DNA of 64,000 nucleotides from contig NZ_JAKXMK010000031.1 of assembly GCF_022524485.1 (NCBI RefSeq), positions 62,001-126,000 on the forward strand, written 5' to 3'. The notes under the pieces were generated by a model. The model saw only the letters and a program-made list of their open reading frames with translations. It did not search any database and had not been told where the DNA came from. Made by a program: the position numbers and the translations under genes. Positions 1 to 8,539 of this stretch are shown here, piece after piece (the first letter of the stretch is position 1; every line of letters starts with the position of its first letter). The DNA is from Pseudonocardia alaniniphila (lineage in GTDB: Bacteria; Actinomycetota; Actinomycetes; Mycobacteriales; Pseudonocardiaceae).

Positions 1-953
1 AAGTGACCGTTGCTGGTGGCACCGGGATCGGGTTGCCAGGTTTCGATCATGGCGTAGGGAACGGGTTTGCGTGCGCCGTCGTAGATCGTGCCGGTGAGTT
101 CGATGGCGGTGGGGTCGTTCTCGGGGGCGGAGTTGTGCCAGTGCGACCGCAGGAGCGCGGGAGCGAAGAACGGTCCGATGGTTTGTGGTGGTGTCTGCCA
201 GGCGTCGGCCGATGCCCCCGTGTGGGGGCCATGCTCGGCGGGCGGGTCGGGGACGTCGGGCAGCACGATGTCGAAGCGATAGCCGCGGGCCCAGCCGTTC
301 TCGCCGATGGCGTGGTCGAGTCGGCTGATGAGGTGGGATCGCTGTGGTTCGGGGGCGGCTTGCACGACGGAGTCTTCGCGCAGGAGGGGGTCGCCGGGGA
401 AGTACATCTGAGTGATCAGGCGTTGGTTGAAAGTGGTACCCATGATCGAGAAGTGGATATGGGGTGGGCGCCAGGCGTCGCATCGGAGATCCGAGCGGTG
501 GCTGCCGGGCATGATCGTGGTGAAGCGGTACCAGCCGTTGGTGTCGGTGAGGCAGCGTCCGGTGCCGGTGAAGTTGGGATCGAGTGGGGCGTCGTAGTGG
601 TCGGCGGGGGCGGCGTAGCGCCCGGCGGAGTTGGCCTGCCAGATCTCCACCAGGTTGCGGGTGATCGGGCGGCCACCGGCGTCCAGGACCTGGCCGCTGA
701 CCACGATGCGTTCGCCGATCGGAGTGCCGGCGCATTGATGGGTGAGGACGTGCTCGGAGTCGCCGATCGGGCCGAAACCTGTGATCGGCCCGGTCGTCTC
801 GGTGGCCGGGTCGAGAAGCCGGACGAGCGCGTGCATCGGTGCACGACCGAGCGTCGGGGCATATACCGGTGCGAAACAAGGGAGAGATCCGGTGTTGCCG
901 TCCTGCGGTCGGCGCTGCCGGCCATCGCCAGGATCGATTTCGTCCCGTCGCAA
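1..953 (-). CDS. pcaHG: Protocatechuate 3,4-dioxygenase, beta and alpha chains fused (3' end outside window)
   Basis: Intradiol ring-cleaving dioxygenase: opens protocatechuate to 3-carboxy-cis,cis-muconate in the beta-ketoadipate pathway. The PcaH-like half shows the Fe(III) ligands expected of the family: Tyr in HYDAPLDPNF, Tyr in WYRFTTI, and both His of RPPHIHFS. After YRFDIVLPDVP the frame runs without a stop into a PcaG-like start (PPQTIGPFFAP, then GTIYDGARKPVPYA), so the two chains, usually separate genes, form one polypeptide here. TTG at 953 is preferred because GAGG lies 8 bases upstream and the residues before the first ATG (836) match the family N-terminus (YAPTLGRAP); a stop at 957-959 blocks anything longer. 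At least 317 codons are present. The active-site parts of the alpha half lie beyond the edge. Confidence 0.85.
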   Translation of the reverse strand, partial: MRRDEIDPGDGRQRRPQDGNTGSLPCFAPVYAPTLGRAPMHALVRLLDPATETTGPITGFGPIGDSEHVLTHQCAGTPIGERIVVSGQVLDAGGRPITRNLVEIWQANSAGRYAAPADHYDAPLDPNFTGTGRCLTDTNGWYRFTTIMPGSHRSDLRCDAWRPPHIHFSIMGTTFNQRLITQMYFPGDPLLREDSVVQAAPEPQRSHLISRLDHAIGENGWARGYRFDIVLPDVPDPPAEHGPHTGASADAWQTPPQTIGPFFAPALLRSHWHNSAPENDPTAIELTGTIYDGARKPVPYAMIETWQPDPGATSNGH

Positions 954-1119
954 TTTCTACCTCGCTTATCAGTGTCTGGAGCGTGCGAAAGGCGTGGCGC
1001 GTCCGTGATCTAACGGTGCCGGGCGAGACTCACGGTCGCGGGCTCCTTGGAGCGCGCCCGCCAGATATCGGTAAAATGGTTGCGGGCTGTGGCGTACAAC
1101 CACGCCCGGCGAATGGCGC

Positions 1120-2142
1120 TCATCCCAGCTCTGCCCGTACTTTCGGGGCGACTGAGGTGCCCAGCAGTTCGATGGAGCGAAGTACTTCCCGGTGGGGGAT
1201 TCCGCCGAGATCCATTTGCAGGATCTGTCGGCTGTGGCCGAGCTTGTGCTGGAAGGCGATGAGCCGGTCGGCGATCTCACTCGGCTCGCCGACCATGGTC
1301 ATGCCACCGGGTGCGTAGTTGGCGTCGAAGTAGGCCCGGTCGGGAACGGCCCGGCCGACGGTCCTCAGAACCGAGCTCTCATGCCGGTAGAAGTTCTCCT
1401 TGGCAGCGCGGCCGTCATCGGACACGAAGCCGTGCGTTGCGACGGAGACCTCGAGGCGCGCCGGGTCGTGTCCGGCGCGGCGGCCCGCCTCCCGGTAGGC
1501 CGCGGCGATGCCGGCCCAGTGCTCGGCGGTGCCGTTGAGGATGCCGTAGGCGATCGGCAGGCCGAGGTTGCCGGCGCGTATGGAGGATTGCGGGCTGCCG
1601 CCGGAACCGAGCCAGATCTTCATCGGAGGATCTGCGCGGGGCACCACCAAGGCATCGCGCAGCGGTTGCGCACGGTGCGGCCCGTCCCAGGTGACCCGCT
1701 CGGCCTCGTTGACCGACAACAACAGGTCGAGCTTGGCCGCAAACAATGAGTCGCGGTCCTTGAGCGGGTAGCCGTACAACGGATACGAATCGATCCCCGA
1801 TCCCCGGCCGGCGGTGATCTCGACACGCCCCGGGGCCAGGGCCGCCGCCGTGGCGTGTTGTTGGTAGACCCGCACCGGGTCGTCGGTGGACAGCACGATC
1901 ACCGTGCTGCCCAGTCCGATGCGCGTTGTCACGGCGGCCGCTGCGTTGATCACGGACGAAGGCGAGGAGATCGGCATGATGTGGCGGTGATGCTCGCCCA
2001 CGCCGAAGAAGTCCAGCCCGACCTGTTCGGCCAACCTGATGGTCTCCAGCAGATCGCGAATTGCCTGTGAGGTCGGGCCGAGGCCGTCGCCGTCGGACAA
2101 CGGTGTGTTGCCGAAGCTGTAGGCCCCCAGCTGAAAGGTCAT
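1120..2142 (-). CDS. LLM class flavin-dependent oxidoreductase
   Basis: Luciferase-like (bacterial luciferase/F420 or FMN-dependent) oxidoreductase of about 340 residues, the usual size. Visible family features are LGAYSFGNT at the N-terminus, FFGVGEHHR near residue 45, GLGSTVIVLSTDDPVRVYQ and GRVEITAGRGSG, the barrel strands that bind the flavin. The ATG at 2142 follows GGAAG at a suitable distance; a GTG five codons upstream is possible. It stands alone behind the dioxygenase with a 166-base gap. The substrate cannot be told from sequence. Confidence 0.85.
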   Translation of the reverse strand: MTFQLGAYSFGNTPLSDGDGLGPTSQAIRDLLETIRLAEQVGLDFFGVGEHHRHIMPISSPSSVINAAAAVTTRIGLGSTVIVLSTDDPVRVYQQHATAAALAPGRVEITAGRGSGIDSYPLYGYPLKDRDSLFAAKLDLLLSVNEAERVTWDGPHRAQPLRDALVVPRADPPMKIWLGSGGSPQSSIRAGNLGLPIAYGILNGTAEHWAGIAAAYREAGRRAGHDPARLEVSVATHGFVSDDGRAAKENFYRHESSVLRTVGRAVPDRAYFDANYAPGGMTMVGEPSEIADRLIAFQHKLGHSRQILQMDLGGIPHREVLRSIELLGTSVAPKVRAELG

Positions 2143-2420
2143 CGAATCTGCTTCCACTCCCGCCGGTCATCCGTGGACCGCGGGCGAACCGGGCACATCC
2201 GGTGGAGCGGGTACCAACAGTCCGTCTCGCGATCGCCGGCCGTGAACCGTCGCGACGGAATGCACACCGCGGGCCCGTCGTTCGGTCCGGGATGGGCGGG
2301 ATGTACCGAATCGCTTCGAGTTCGAGGACCCGTGATGGCGGGCATGAACGTCCTTCCGAGGAACCGTCGAGTCGACCCAGTTGACTGCATCGGGCCCTCA
2401 GCGCGGACGGCATTTTCTGC

Positions 2421-2609
2421 TCAGCGGGGAGGCATTTCCTGCGTCAGGGTTGCGGCAGCTGATCCGGGGTGGCAGTGCTCACAACGCCAGCTGCCAGGTG
2501 ACATTCCGTACTGCCGCCGGAAAGCCCGTCCGAACGTCCTGAGACTACGGAACCCGGTCGCAGCCGCGATGTCCGGCATCCCGAGCCGGGCGTATCCCGG
2601 GTCGGCCAG
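2421..2609 (-). pseudogene. C-terminal HTH remnant of an AraC-family regulator
   Basis: Directly after the TGA of the SRPBCC gene and in the same frame, 62 codons read through the second helix-turn-helix of an AraC/XylS regulator (ADPGYARLGMPDIAAATGF, then FGRAFRRQYGMSPGSWR). No start codon, sensor domain or first HTH remains, so this is a fossil of a regulator. Bases 2143-2420 beyond it hold no gene I can support. Confidence 0.7.
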
Positions 2610-3131
2610 TCAGCCGCCGGGCGTCCGGGCCCGGGACGTCGGTGCGACGAGACCAGCCAGGTGGTGCAGCGAATTGACGAGATGCTCGGGGCCGAACGGC
2701 GGGAACTGGAGGTACTCCCGGATGTACTGCGGCACGGCCGACCAGTCGTAGGTGAGCGTGACCTCGGTCTCGGACGGACCGAGTGGGGCAAGGTCGTAAC
2801 GCCAGATCCAGCCGCCGAACTCCAGGTGACCGTCGTCCTTCTCCTGCCCCGTCAGCCAGCCGATGGCGCACGGTGGGTCGAGCACCGCGACCTTGTTGGC
2901 CACCTGGTATCCACCTTCCGGATGGTTGGCGTGGTACATGTCCATCCGGAAGAACTGACCCACCTCGGTCAGCGGGGCCCGGTCGACAGCTTCCCGAACC
3001 CAGCCGGTGCCGTCGATCGCGGAATGGATCGTCGGATCCGCCAGCATCGCGAACACCCTCGCGGCGGGCTCGGCCACGATCAGGGTGGCGCTCACGTTCT
3101 CCTCGGCCACGGTGTGCACGCTCCTCGTCAT
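2610..3131 (-). CDS. SRPBCC family protein
   Basis: START/Bet v1-like (polyketide cyclase/dehydrase) fold protein of 173 residues. The N-terminal pattern ATLIVAEPAARVFAMLADP, a central GGYQVANKVAVLDPP and the late strand TEVTLTYDW are typical of small ligand-binding SRPBCC proteins. ATG at 3131 is chosen because the alignable part begins just after it; an ATG at 3158 is possible. Divergent from the glycosyltransferase, with which it shares a 110-base promoter region. Ligand unknown. The C-terminal tail (SRARTPGG) ends at an AraC remnant, so its 3' end may be altered. Confidence 0.75.
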   Translation of the reverse strand: MTRSVHTVAEENVSATLIVAEPAARVFAMLADPTIHSAIDGTGWVREAVDRAPLTEVGQFFRMDMYHANHPEGGYQVANKVAVLDPPCAIGWLTGQEKDDGHLEFGGWIWRYDLAPLGPSETEVTLTYDWSAVPQYIREYLQFPPFGPEHLVNSLHHLAGLVAPTSRARTPGG

Positions 3132-3241
3132 CTCGCGCGGAACGGGACGTCCCACCATCCAGACGACGCGGAGAGGCGAAACTCATCGGTCGTGTGCGCG
3201 CAACGCACCCGGGGAGCGCAGCGGTACGACGGGAGAACGTG

Positions 3242-4474
3242 ATGCGGATTCTGATCGTGACAGCGGGTTCGCGAGGTGATGTCGCGCCGTTCACGGGTCT
3301 GGGGCAGCGGCTGCAGCAGGCAGGCCACCAGGTAGCGCTGGCCGCGCACGACCGGTTCGCCGATCTCGTGCGCGAGCGCGGGCTGGAGCATCGGGTCCTT
3401 CCCGGTGATCCGCTCGAGCTCGTGCGCGCCCGCACGGCCGCTCCCTCGCCGGACGCCGCGCAAGCGGTCTTCGCCGCGTTCCTCGACGAGCTGGGCGAGG
3501 GCGTGACAGCCGCCGTGGCCGCCGGCACCGACATCCTGCTCACCGCTTTCGGCCCGGCCCCGCTGAGCCGGGTCGTCGCCGACGGCTTCGGCATCCCGAG
3601 CCTCGGCGTCTATCTTGTGCCAGGGGTCCCCACCCGGGAGTTCCCACCACCGGGCCGGCCCGTCACCGGGCAGGTCTCACCGGCCGACAACATCGCCGCG
3701 GGCCGTGAACTGCTGGCCCGGACCGCCTCCCTCTACGCCGACGTTCTGCGGCGGCTGCGCGCCCGGCTCGATCTCCCTGCCGCCACCGCGGAGGCGCCGG
3801 GCCCGCCGGATGACTGGCCGATCTGCCACGGCTTCAGCCCGGCAGTGATCCCGCGGCCCGCCGACTGGCCCGCCACAACGCACGTGACCGGATACTGGTG
3901 GCCGGCGACATCGCCGCGATGGCAGCCCCCGGAGGAACTGGTCGACTTCCTCGGGGCCGGTCCCGCTCCGGTGTTCGTCGGGTTCGGCAGCATGACCCCG
4001 AACCACGAACGACTGCACGACGTCGTCGCAGCCGCAGTGAAACGTGCAGGCGTGCGCGCTGTCGTCCAGTCCGGCTGGGCCGAACTCGGACCCGTCGGTG
4101 ACGACATCCTCGTTGTCGGGGACATGCCACACGATTGGTTGTTCCCCCGGATGGCTGCCGTGGTCCACCACGCCGGGGCCGGCACCACCGGGGCCGGGCT
4201 GCGTGCGGGAGTACCGGCGATCCCGGTGCCCGTGCTGCTCGACCAGCCCTTCTGGGCGGCCAGGCTGCACCGCCTCGGCGTTGCACCGCACCCACTGCCG
4301 CTGGACGAGCTGACGGCCGACAACCTGACCGCCACCTTGCGGTCCTGCCTCGACGGATCGACCTATCGCGACCGCGCCACCGAACTCGCTCGCCTGGTCC
4401 GTGCCGACGACGGTCCCGCTGTTGTGCTCTCGCTCATCGCCCAGCTCCACGGCGGGCGCGGTCAGCGGCCCTGA
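3242..4474 (+). CDS. Glycosyltransferase, GT1/UGT-MGT family
   Basis: Nucleotide-sugar glycosyltransferase with a GT-B fold, 410 residues. The N-terminus MRILIVTAGSRGDVAPF is the acceptor-domain start shared with sterol and macrolide glycosyltransferases; the donor domain shows VFVGFGSMTPN, VVGDMPHDWLFPRMAAVVHH and the signature HHAGAGTTGAGLRAGVPAI, PVLLDQPFWAARL. GGAGAACGTG precedes the ATG. Such enzymes in actinobacteria glycosylate sterols, flavonoids or antibiotics. It ends four bases from the deacetylase gene on the other strand, so the two share a tail-to-tail boundary. Acceptor unknown. Confidence 0.88.
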   Translation: MRILIVTAGSRGDVAPFTGLGQRLQQAGHQVALAAHDRFADLVRERGLEHRVLPGDPLELVRARTAAPSPDAAQAVFAAFLDELGEGVTAAVAAGTDILLTAFGPAPLSRVVADGFGIPSLGVYLVPGVPTREFPPPGRPVTGQVSPADNIAAGRELLARTASLYADVLRRLRARLDLPAATAEAPGPPDDWPICHGFSPAVIPRPADWPATTHVTGYWWPATSPRWQPPEELVDFLGAGPAPVFVGFGSMTPNHERLHDVVAAAVKRAGVRAVVQSGWAELGPVGDDILVVGDMPHDWLFPRMAAVVHHAGAGTTGAGLRAGVPAIPVPVLLDQPFWAARLHRLGVAPHPLPLDELTADNLTATLRSCLDGSTYRDRATELARLVRADDGPAVVLSLIAQLHGGRGQRP

Positions 4475-4478
4475 GCGA

Positions 4479-5357
4479 TCACTGCCGCGGCCTGCGCTGC
4501 TTGAAGTCCTCCGCGATGGCGTCGAAGGTCGACCAGCGGACGCCTTCGTGCGTGTTGATGTGCTTGATGAGGCGCTCGAGCATCAGCAACACCTGCGGCC
4601 GACCCGAGACGTCAGGGTGGACCGTCATCGTGAACACCGCGTAGTCCAGCTTGCGGTAGACCCAGTCGAACTGGTCTCGCCACAGATCCTCGACGTGGCG
4701 GGGGCTCACGAATCCGTGGCTGTTGGGGCTCGCCTTGACGAACATCATCGGCGGCAGGTCGTCCAGGTACCAGCTCGCGGGGATCTCGACGAGGTCGGTC
4801 TCCGTTCCCCTGACGAGTGGCTTCATCCATTCCCGGGCGTTCTTCGAGTAGTCGATCTTCGTCCACGAGTCGCCGACGCGCACGTAGTAGGGCTCGAAAT
4901 CGCGGTGCATCAACGAGTGGTCGTACTTGATGCCGCGTTCGAGCAGCAGCTCGTTGGTGACGGGGGAGAACTCCCACCATGGGGCCACATAGCCGGTCGG
5001 CCGCTTTCCGGCGCGCTTCTCGATCAGCTCGATGCAGTAGTCGAGGATGTCCGACTCCTGAGTGCGGGTCATGGCGATCGGGTTCTCGTGGCTGTAGCCG
5101 TGCGCACCGATCTCGTGGCCAGCGGCGACCACCTGGTCGAACTGCTCAGGGAACGTCTCGATCGAGTGGCCGGGCCAGAACCAGGTGGCCGGCAGGTCGT
5201 ACTCCGCGAGCAGGTCGTTCAGCCGGGGCACGGCGACCTCTCCTGCGAACATCCCCCGCGAAATATCATCCGGGGAGTCCTCGCCCCCGTAGGACCCCAG
5301 CCATCCACCGACAGCGTCGACATCGATTCCGAACGCAACAAAGATTTCCTTGGCCAC
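4479..5357 (-). CDS. Polysaccharide deacetylase family protein (PuuE/allantoinase-like)
   Basis: NodB-homology carbohydrate esterase-4 fold, 292 residues. Motif 1 Asp residues lie in FGIDVDAV, motif 2 is AAGHEIGAHGYSHEN with metal-binding His residues, and a Trp-rich APWWEFSP follows. The set resembles the cytosolic PuuE allantoinase/deacetylase branch more than secreted chitin deacetylases, and no signal peptide is seen. GTG start at 5357 with GAGGAAG upstream. It could hydrolyse a cyclic amide or remove an N-acyl group. Confidence 0.82.
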   Translation of the reverse strand: MAKEIFVAFGIDVDAVGGWLGSYGGEDSPDDISRGMFAGEVAVPRLNDLLAEYDLPATWFWPGHSIETFPEQFDQVVAAGHEIGAHGYSHENPIAMTRTQESDILDYCIELIEKRAGKRPTGYVAPWWEFSPVTNELLLERGIKYDHSLMHRDFEPYYVRVGDSWTKIDYSKNAREWMKPLVRGTETDLVEIPASWYLDDLPPMMFVKASPNSHGFVSPRHVEDLWRDQFDWVYRKLDYAVFTMTVHPDVSGRPQVLLMLERLIKHINTHEGVRWSTFDAIAEDFKQRRPRQ

Positions 5358-5531
5358 AGCGCATCTTCCTCACGGATTGACGGACAGTCTCGGATCAGAT
5401 GTAGGGGCACGAGATCGGAAACGCCCCGTTCTCCTATGTGGGTACCACCGGGCCTTCGGGAACGCGAGTGGACGACCCGTCGACCGTTCCCGCCATTCAG
5501 CCGCCTGTGCACGCCGGGAACGTTCCGGTCT

Positions 5532-6263
5532 TCACGGCATCACGTCCCCGCTGTTGGGTCCGAGCGTCTGGCCGACATAGAGATCGCCATCGGGGGAGCT
5601 CGCCAGCAGCAGCGCCGTCGGCGCCACTTCCTCGGGCCTGCCGAACCGGCCGAGCGGCAGCTCGGCGGCCTTGTTCTCCTTCCATTCGGCAGACAGGCCC
5701 TCGATGAGCGGGGTTTCGATCGGTCCGGGGGCGATCGCGTTGACCAGGACGCCGCGCGGTGCGAGCTCCAGCGCGAGCGCCTTGGTGAGGCCGATGACGC
5801 CGGCCTTGGCGGCGACGTAGTGCGCCAGGTTGATGCCCCCTTTGATACCCAGCTGGGACGCGATGTTGATGATGCGGCCCTTGCCTGCCTCCGCCATGTA
5901 GGGAGCGGCCCAGCGCGCGGCCAGGAACACGCCTCTGAGGTCGACCGCGAGGGTCTTGTCGAACCGTTCGGGCGTCAGCTCCAGGAACGGCACCTCGTCG
6001 AGAATTCCGGCCGCGCAGACCAGGATGTCCAACCGGCCGTGCCGATCGACGACGGCTGCCATCGCGTCCTTGACCGAGTCGGAATCGGTGACATCGACGG
6101 TGTGGGTGCTCACCGCCTCCAGGGATGCGAGGTCAGCGGGGATCGGGGCGACGTCCAGCAGCGCCAGTGTGGCCCCTTCCTTCGCGAAGGATCTCGCGAT
6201 GGCCGCGCCGATCCCGCTCGACGCCCCGGTGACGACGGCGACCTGGCCGTCCAGCTTGCTCAA
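5532..6263 (-). CDS. SDR family NAD(P)-dependent oxidoreductase
   Basis: Classical short-chain dehydrogenase of 243 residues: TGASSGIG cofactor loop, CAAG, Ser in NIASQLG, and YVAAK as catalytic Tyr/Lys, ending in a GPIETPL loop. The TTG at 6263 is chosen because GAGGAGG lies just upstream and the fold begins at once (SKLDGQVAVVTG); longer in-frame starts would overlap the preceding gene. Last gene of the MFS-SDR-SDR operon, 13 bases after the second SDR, and so probably under the same LacI control. Confidence 0.85.
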   Translation of the reverse strand: MSKLDGQVAVVTGASSGIGAAIARSFAKEGATLALLDVAPIPADLASLEAVSTHTVDVTDSDSVKDAMAAVVDRHGRLDILVCAAGILDEVPFLELTPERFDKTLAVDLRGVFLAARWAAPYMAEAGKGRIINIASQLGIKGGINLAHYVAAKAGVIGLTKALALELAPRGVLVNAIAPGPIETPLIEGLSAEWKENKAAELPLGRFGRPEEVAPTALLLASSPDGDLYVGQTLGPNSGDVMP

Positions 6264-6276
6264 CTCGAGGACCTCC

Positions 6277-7056
6277 TCAGCTCGGCCAACGGACCATGAG
6301 GCCACCGTCGACGACGAGGCTCTGCCCGGTGACGTACGCGGCATCGTCGGATGTGAGGAACCGGATTGCACGCGCTGCCTCGTCGACGGTGCCCACGCGG
6401 CCGGCAGGAATGATCTTCCCCGCCTCTCGCAAACCTTCCGGTCCGAGGGAGTTCACGCTGTCGAGCGACTGGGGGCTCTCGATGAGACCGGGGATCACCG
6501 CGTTGACCCGGATGCCCAGTGGCGCGAGCTCGACGGCGAGAGAGCGGCAGAGCCCGAGGACACCGGCCTTGGCCGCCGCATAGTGACTGTGGTCCTCCCA
6601 CCCGTAGACGCCGCCTGCGATCGACGAGGTCGCCACCATGGCGCCGGCGCGGTTCATCCTCGCCGCGCAGGACCGGAACACCCGCATCACGCCGCTCAGG
6701 TCCACGGCCAGCATGTCGTCCCAGGCCGAGTCGGTCATGTCCCCGATGGACTGACGGCGCAGGATGCCGGCGGCGGCGACGGCGATGTCGAGCCTGCCGA
6801 ACGTGTCCAGTGCGGCCTGGGCGATCCGCTCGGTCTGCTCGAAGGACCGGACGTCGAGCTCGACCGCCTCGCAGCGCCCGTTCTCCGACTCGACCGCGGC
6901 CACCGTCTCACCGACGTCGTGGGGGTCTCCGGGAAAGAACCCGACGACCGTGTGCGCACCTGCCCGCGTGTAGGCGACCGCGAGTGCCCGGCCGATGCCG
7001 CTGGCGCCTCCCGAGATCACGGCGACCTTGCCCTCGAGCCCGTCATCCCTGTTCAT
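6277..7056 (-). CDS. SDR family oxidoreductase
   Basis: Classical SDR of 259 residues: SGGASGIGRA for NAD(P) binding, AAAGIL, Ser in ATSSIAGG, YAAAKAG for the catalytic Tyr-Lys pair, and VDGGLM at the C-terminus. Its ATG overlaps the stop of the MFS gene (ATGA), so it is translationally coupled to that gene. Two SDRs with a sugar- or acid-type MFS carrier and a LacI regulator suggest stepwise oxidation of an imported polyol, sugar or hydroxy acid; that pathway is inference. Confidence 0.87.
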   Translation of the reverse strand: MNRDDGLEGKVAVISGGASGIGRALAVAYTRAGAHTVVGFFPGDPHDVGETVAAVESENGRCEAVELDVRSFEQTERIAQAALDTFGRLDIAVAAAGILRRQSIGDMTDSAWDDMLAVDLSGVMRVFRSCAARMNRAGAMVATSSIAGGVYGWEDHSHYAAAKAGVLGLCRSLAVELAPLGIRVNAVIPGLIESPQSLDSVNSLGPEGLREAGKIIPAGRVGTVDEAARAIRFLTSDDAAYVTGQSLVVDGGLMVRWPS

Positions 7057-8423
7057 GCGGCAGCCTCCACCTGTTCCCTGACCCGATCGCCACGGCGGTT
7101 CGTGGTCTTGGTGCCGATCATCAGCACACCGGAGATCAGCATGAAGACCGAGCCTGCCGAGATGGCGGCAACGGTCATGGACATTCCGTCCGCCAGCAGA
7201 ATGCTGAGCAGCGCCGATCCCGCGATACCGCCGAGCGGGGCCATCACGTGCGCGACGTTCGCCCCTGTCCCACGGACGTGCGCCGGGAACGACTCTCCCA
7301 TGTAAAAGAGCATCGCGGCGTACGGACCGTTGAGGAAGAAGAGCGTGAGGGCGTAGAGGGTGATCGTCAGCCCGGTGCCGGTCGGGAGCACCAGCATCAG
7401 GATGCTGATCACACCGCCCACGGTCCATCCGAGTGCGATGGTGAGCTTTCGCCCGATCCGGTCGCCGACCCACCCGTGGAAGAGGTAGCCGGCGAACCCC
7501 GCGATGTTGGACAGCACGAGCACGATGAGCGCGTTCTCGAAGGAGACCTGCTTCGCGCCCACGAGCACCGTGGTGCCCAGCACGGAGAAGACCTGGATGC
7601 CCATCCAGTTGGTCAGCCAGGCGAGCGCCAGGCTGATCGTGTGGCGTCGCAGGCCCGGAGCGAAGACCTGGCGTAGACCGCCTTGCGTCGTGTCCTGCAG
7701 GAGCTGGGGCACCTCGTACTCCTCGGCGAGGGCACGGGCGCTCGCCTCGTCACCGGTCTGCCGTAACCGCTTCACCTCCTTCATCGCCTGGAAGGTGGGC
7801 GACTCGGGAAGCCGGAGCGCCAGCAGGATCATCGGGACCGCCAGGACGGCGGCGACGACGAACGACCAGCGCCACCCGACGAGCGGCAGGAGCAGCGCCG
7901 TGATGCCCGCGGACAGCAGCGCGCCCACGGGCCAACCCGACTGAACGAGGCTGTAGAGGAACCCCCGGTTCCGGACCTTCCTCAGCATCTCGTTGAGGTA
8001 GACGGAGTTGACCACCTCCTCGGACAGCGACAGCCCCGTGAAGGACCGGATGATGACGACGCTGACCGCCCCGGCGACGAGCCCGGTGAGTCCCGAAGCG
8101 AGTGCGCCGCCGGTCATCAGGACGACGAGGGCCTTCTTCCGGCCGACCTTGTCGAGAATCGGGCCGACGACCAGAGAAACGACGAACACACCGATCGTCG
8201 CGAATGTGTTCACGGCGGTCGCGCCGCTCGTCGACCAGCCGAATTCCTTGGCCAGCACGGGCAGGAGCGTCCCGAAGAGTGTGTAGTCGTAGACCGACAT
8301 CACCCAGGCGAGGAACGTGATGACGCTGACGTAGGTGATCGTCTTCGTGGTGACCGGGCGCCTCCACGGCTGCGCCGACGCGCCCGGCGGCGGCATGCCG
8401 AAGTCCCCTGAGGTGCTTGCCAT
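7053..8423 (-). CDS. MFS transporter
   Basis: Major facilitator carrier of about 456 residues with twelve predicted hydrophobic segments. The loop GPILDKVGRKKA after helix 2 and GWVGDRIGRK after helix 8 are the duplicated MFS signature, and RLPESPTF marks the central loop of the sugar/acid transporter branch. The ATG at 8423 has GGAG upstream; the earlier in-frame ATG lies at the operator and is unlikely. First gene of the operon with two SDRs. Two LacI-type palindromes stand 37-66 bases upstream of the start. Confidence 0.87.
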   Translation of the reverse strand: MASTSGDFGMPPPGASAQPWRRPVTTKTITYVSVITFLAWVMSVYDYTLFGTLLPVLAKEFGWSTSGATAVNTFATIGVFVVSLVVGPILDKVGRKKALVVLMTGGALASGLTGLVAGAVSVVIIRSFTGLSLSEEVVNSVYLNEMLRKVRNRGFLYSLVQSGWPVGALLSAGITALLLPLVGWRWSFVVAAVLAVPMILLALRLPESPTFQAMKEVKRLRQTGDEASARALAEEYEVPQLLQDTTQGGLRQVFAPGLRRHTISLALAWLTNWMGIQVFSVLGTTVLVGAKQVSFENALIVLVLSNIAGFAGYLFHGWVGDRIGRKLTIALGWTVGGVISILMLVLPTGTGLTITLYALTLFFLNGPYAAMLFYMGESFPAHVRGTGANVAHVMAPLGGIAGSALLSILLADGMSMTVAAISAGSVFMLISGVLMIGTKTTNRRGDRVREQVEAAA

Positions 8424-8459
8424 GTCGCTCCTTTGCAATCCGCTGGCGGCGGGCGGCCA

Positions 8460-8489
8460 CAAACGTTTGGGAAGCCACTCAAACGTTTG
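8460..8489. promoter_or_regulatory. Paired LacI-type operators
   Basis: The 10-bp palindrome CAAACGTTTG occurs twice, at 8460-8469 and 8480-8489, 20 bp centre to centre, so both lie on the same helix face. The central CG flanked by A/T runs is the usual LacI/PurR operator form. The pair sits between the MFS operon and the LacI gene, which ends at 8540, and is the likely binding site of that regulator. Confidence 0.75.
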
Positions 8490-8539
8490 TGCAACGCTCG
8501 GTACCCCGAGGGGGTGGCTTTGCGGGGGTCACTCGCAAA

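Noticed and set aside
3..1013. Long open frame on the plus strand at the left end
   Set aside because: It is the antisense shadow of the dioxygenase gene; the minus strand carries all family motifs.
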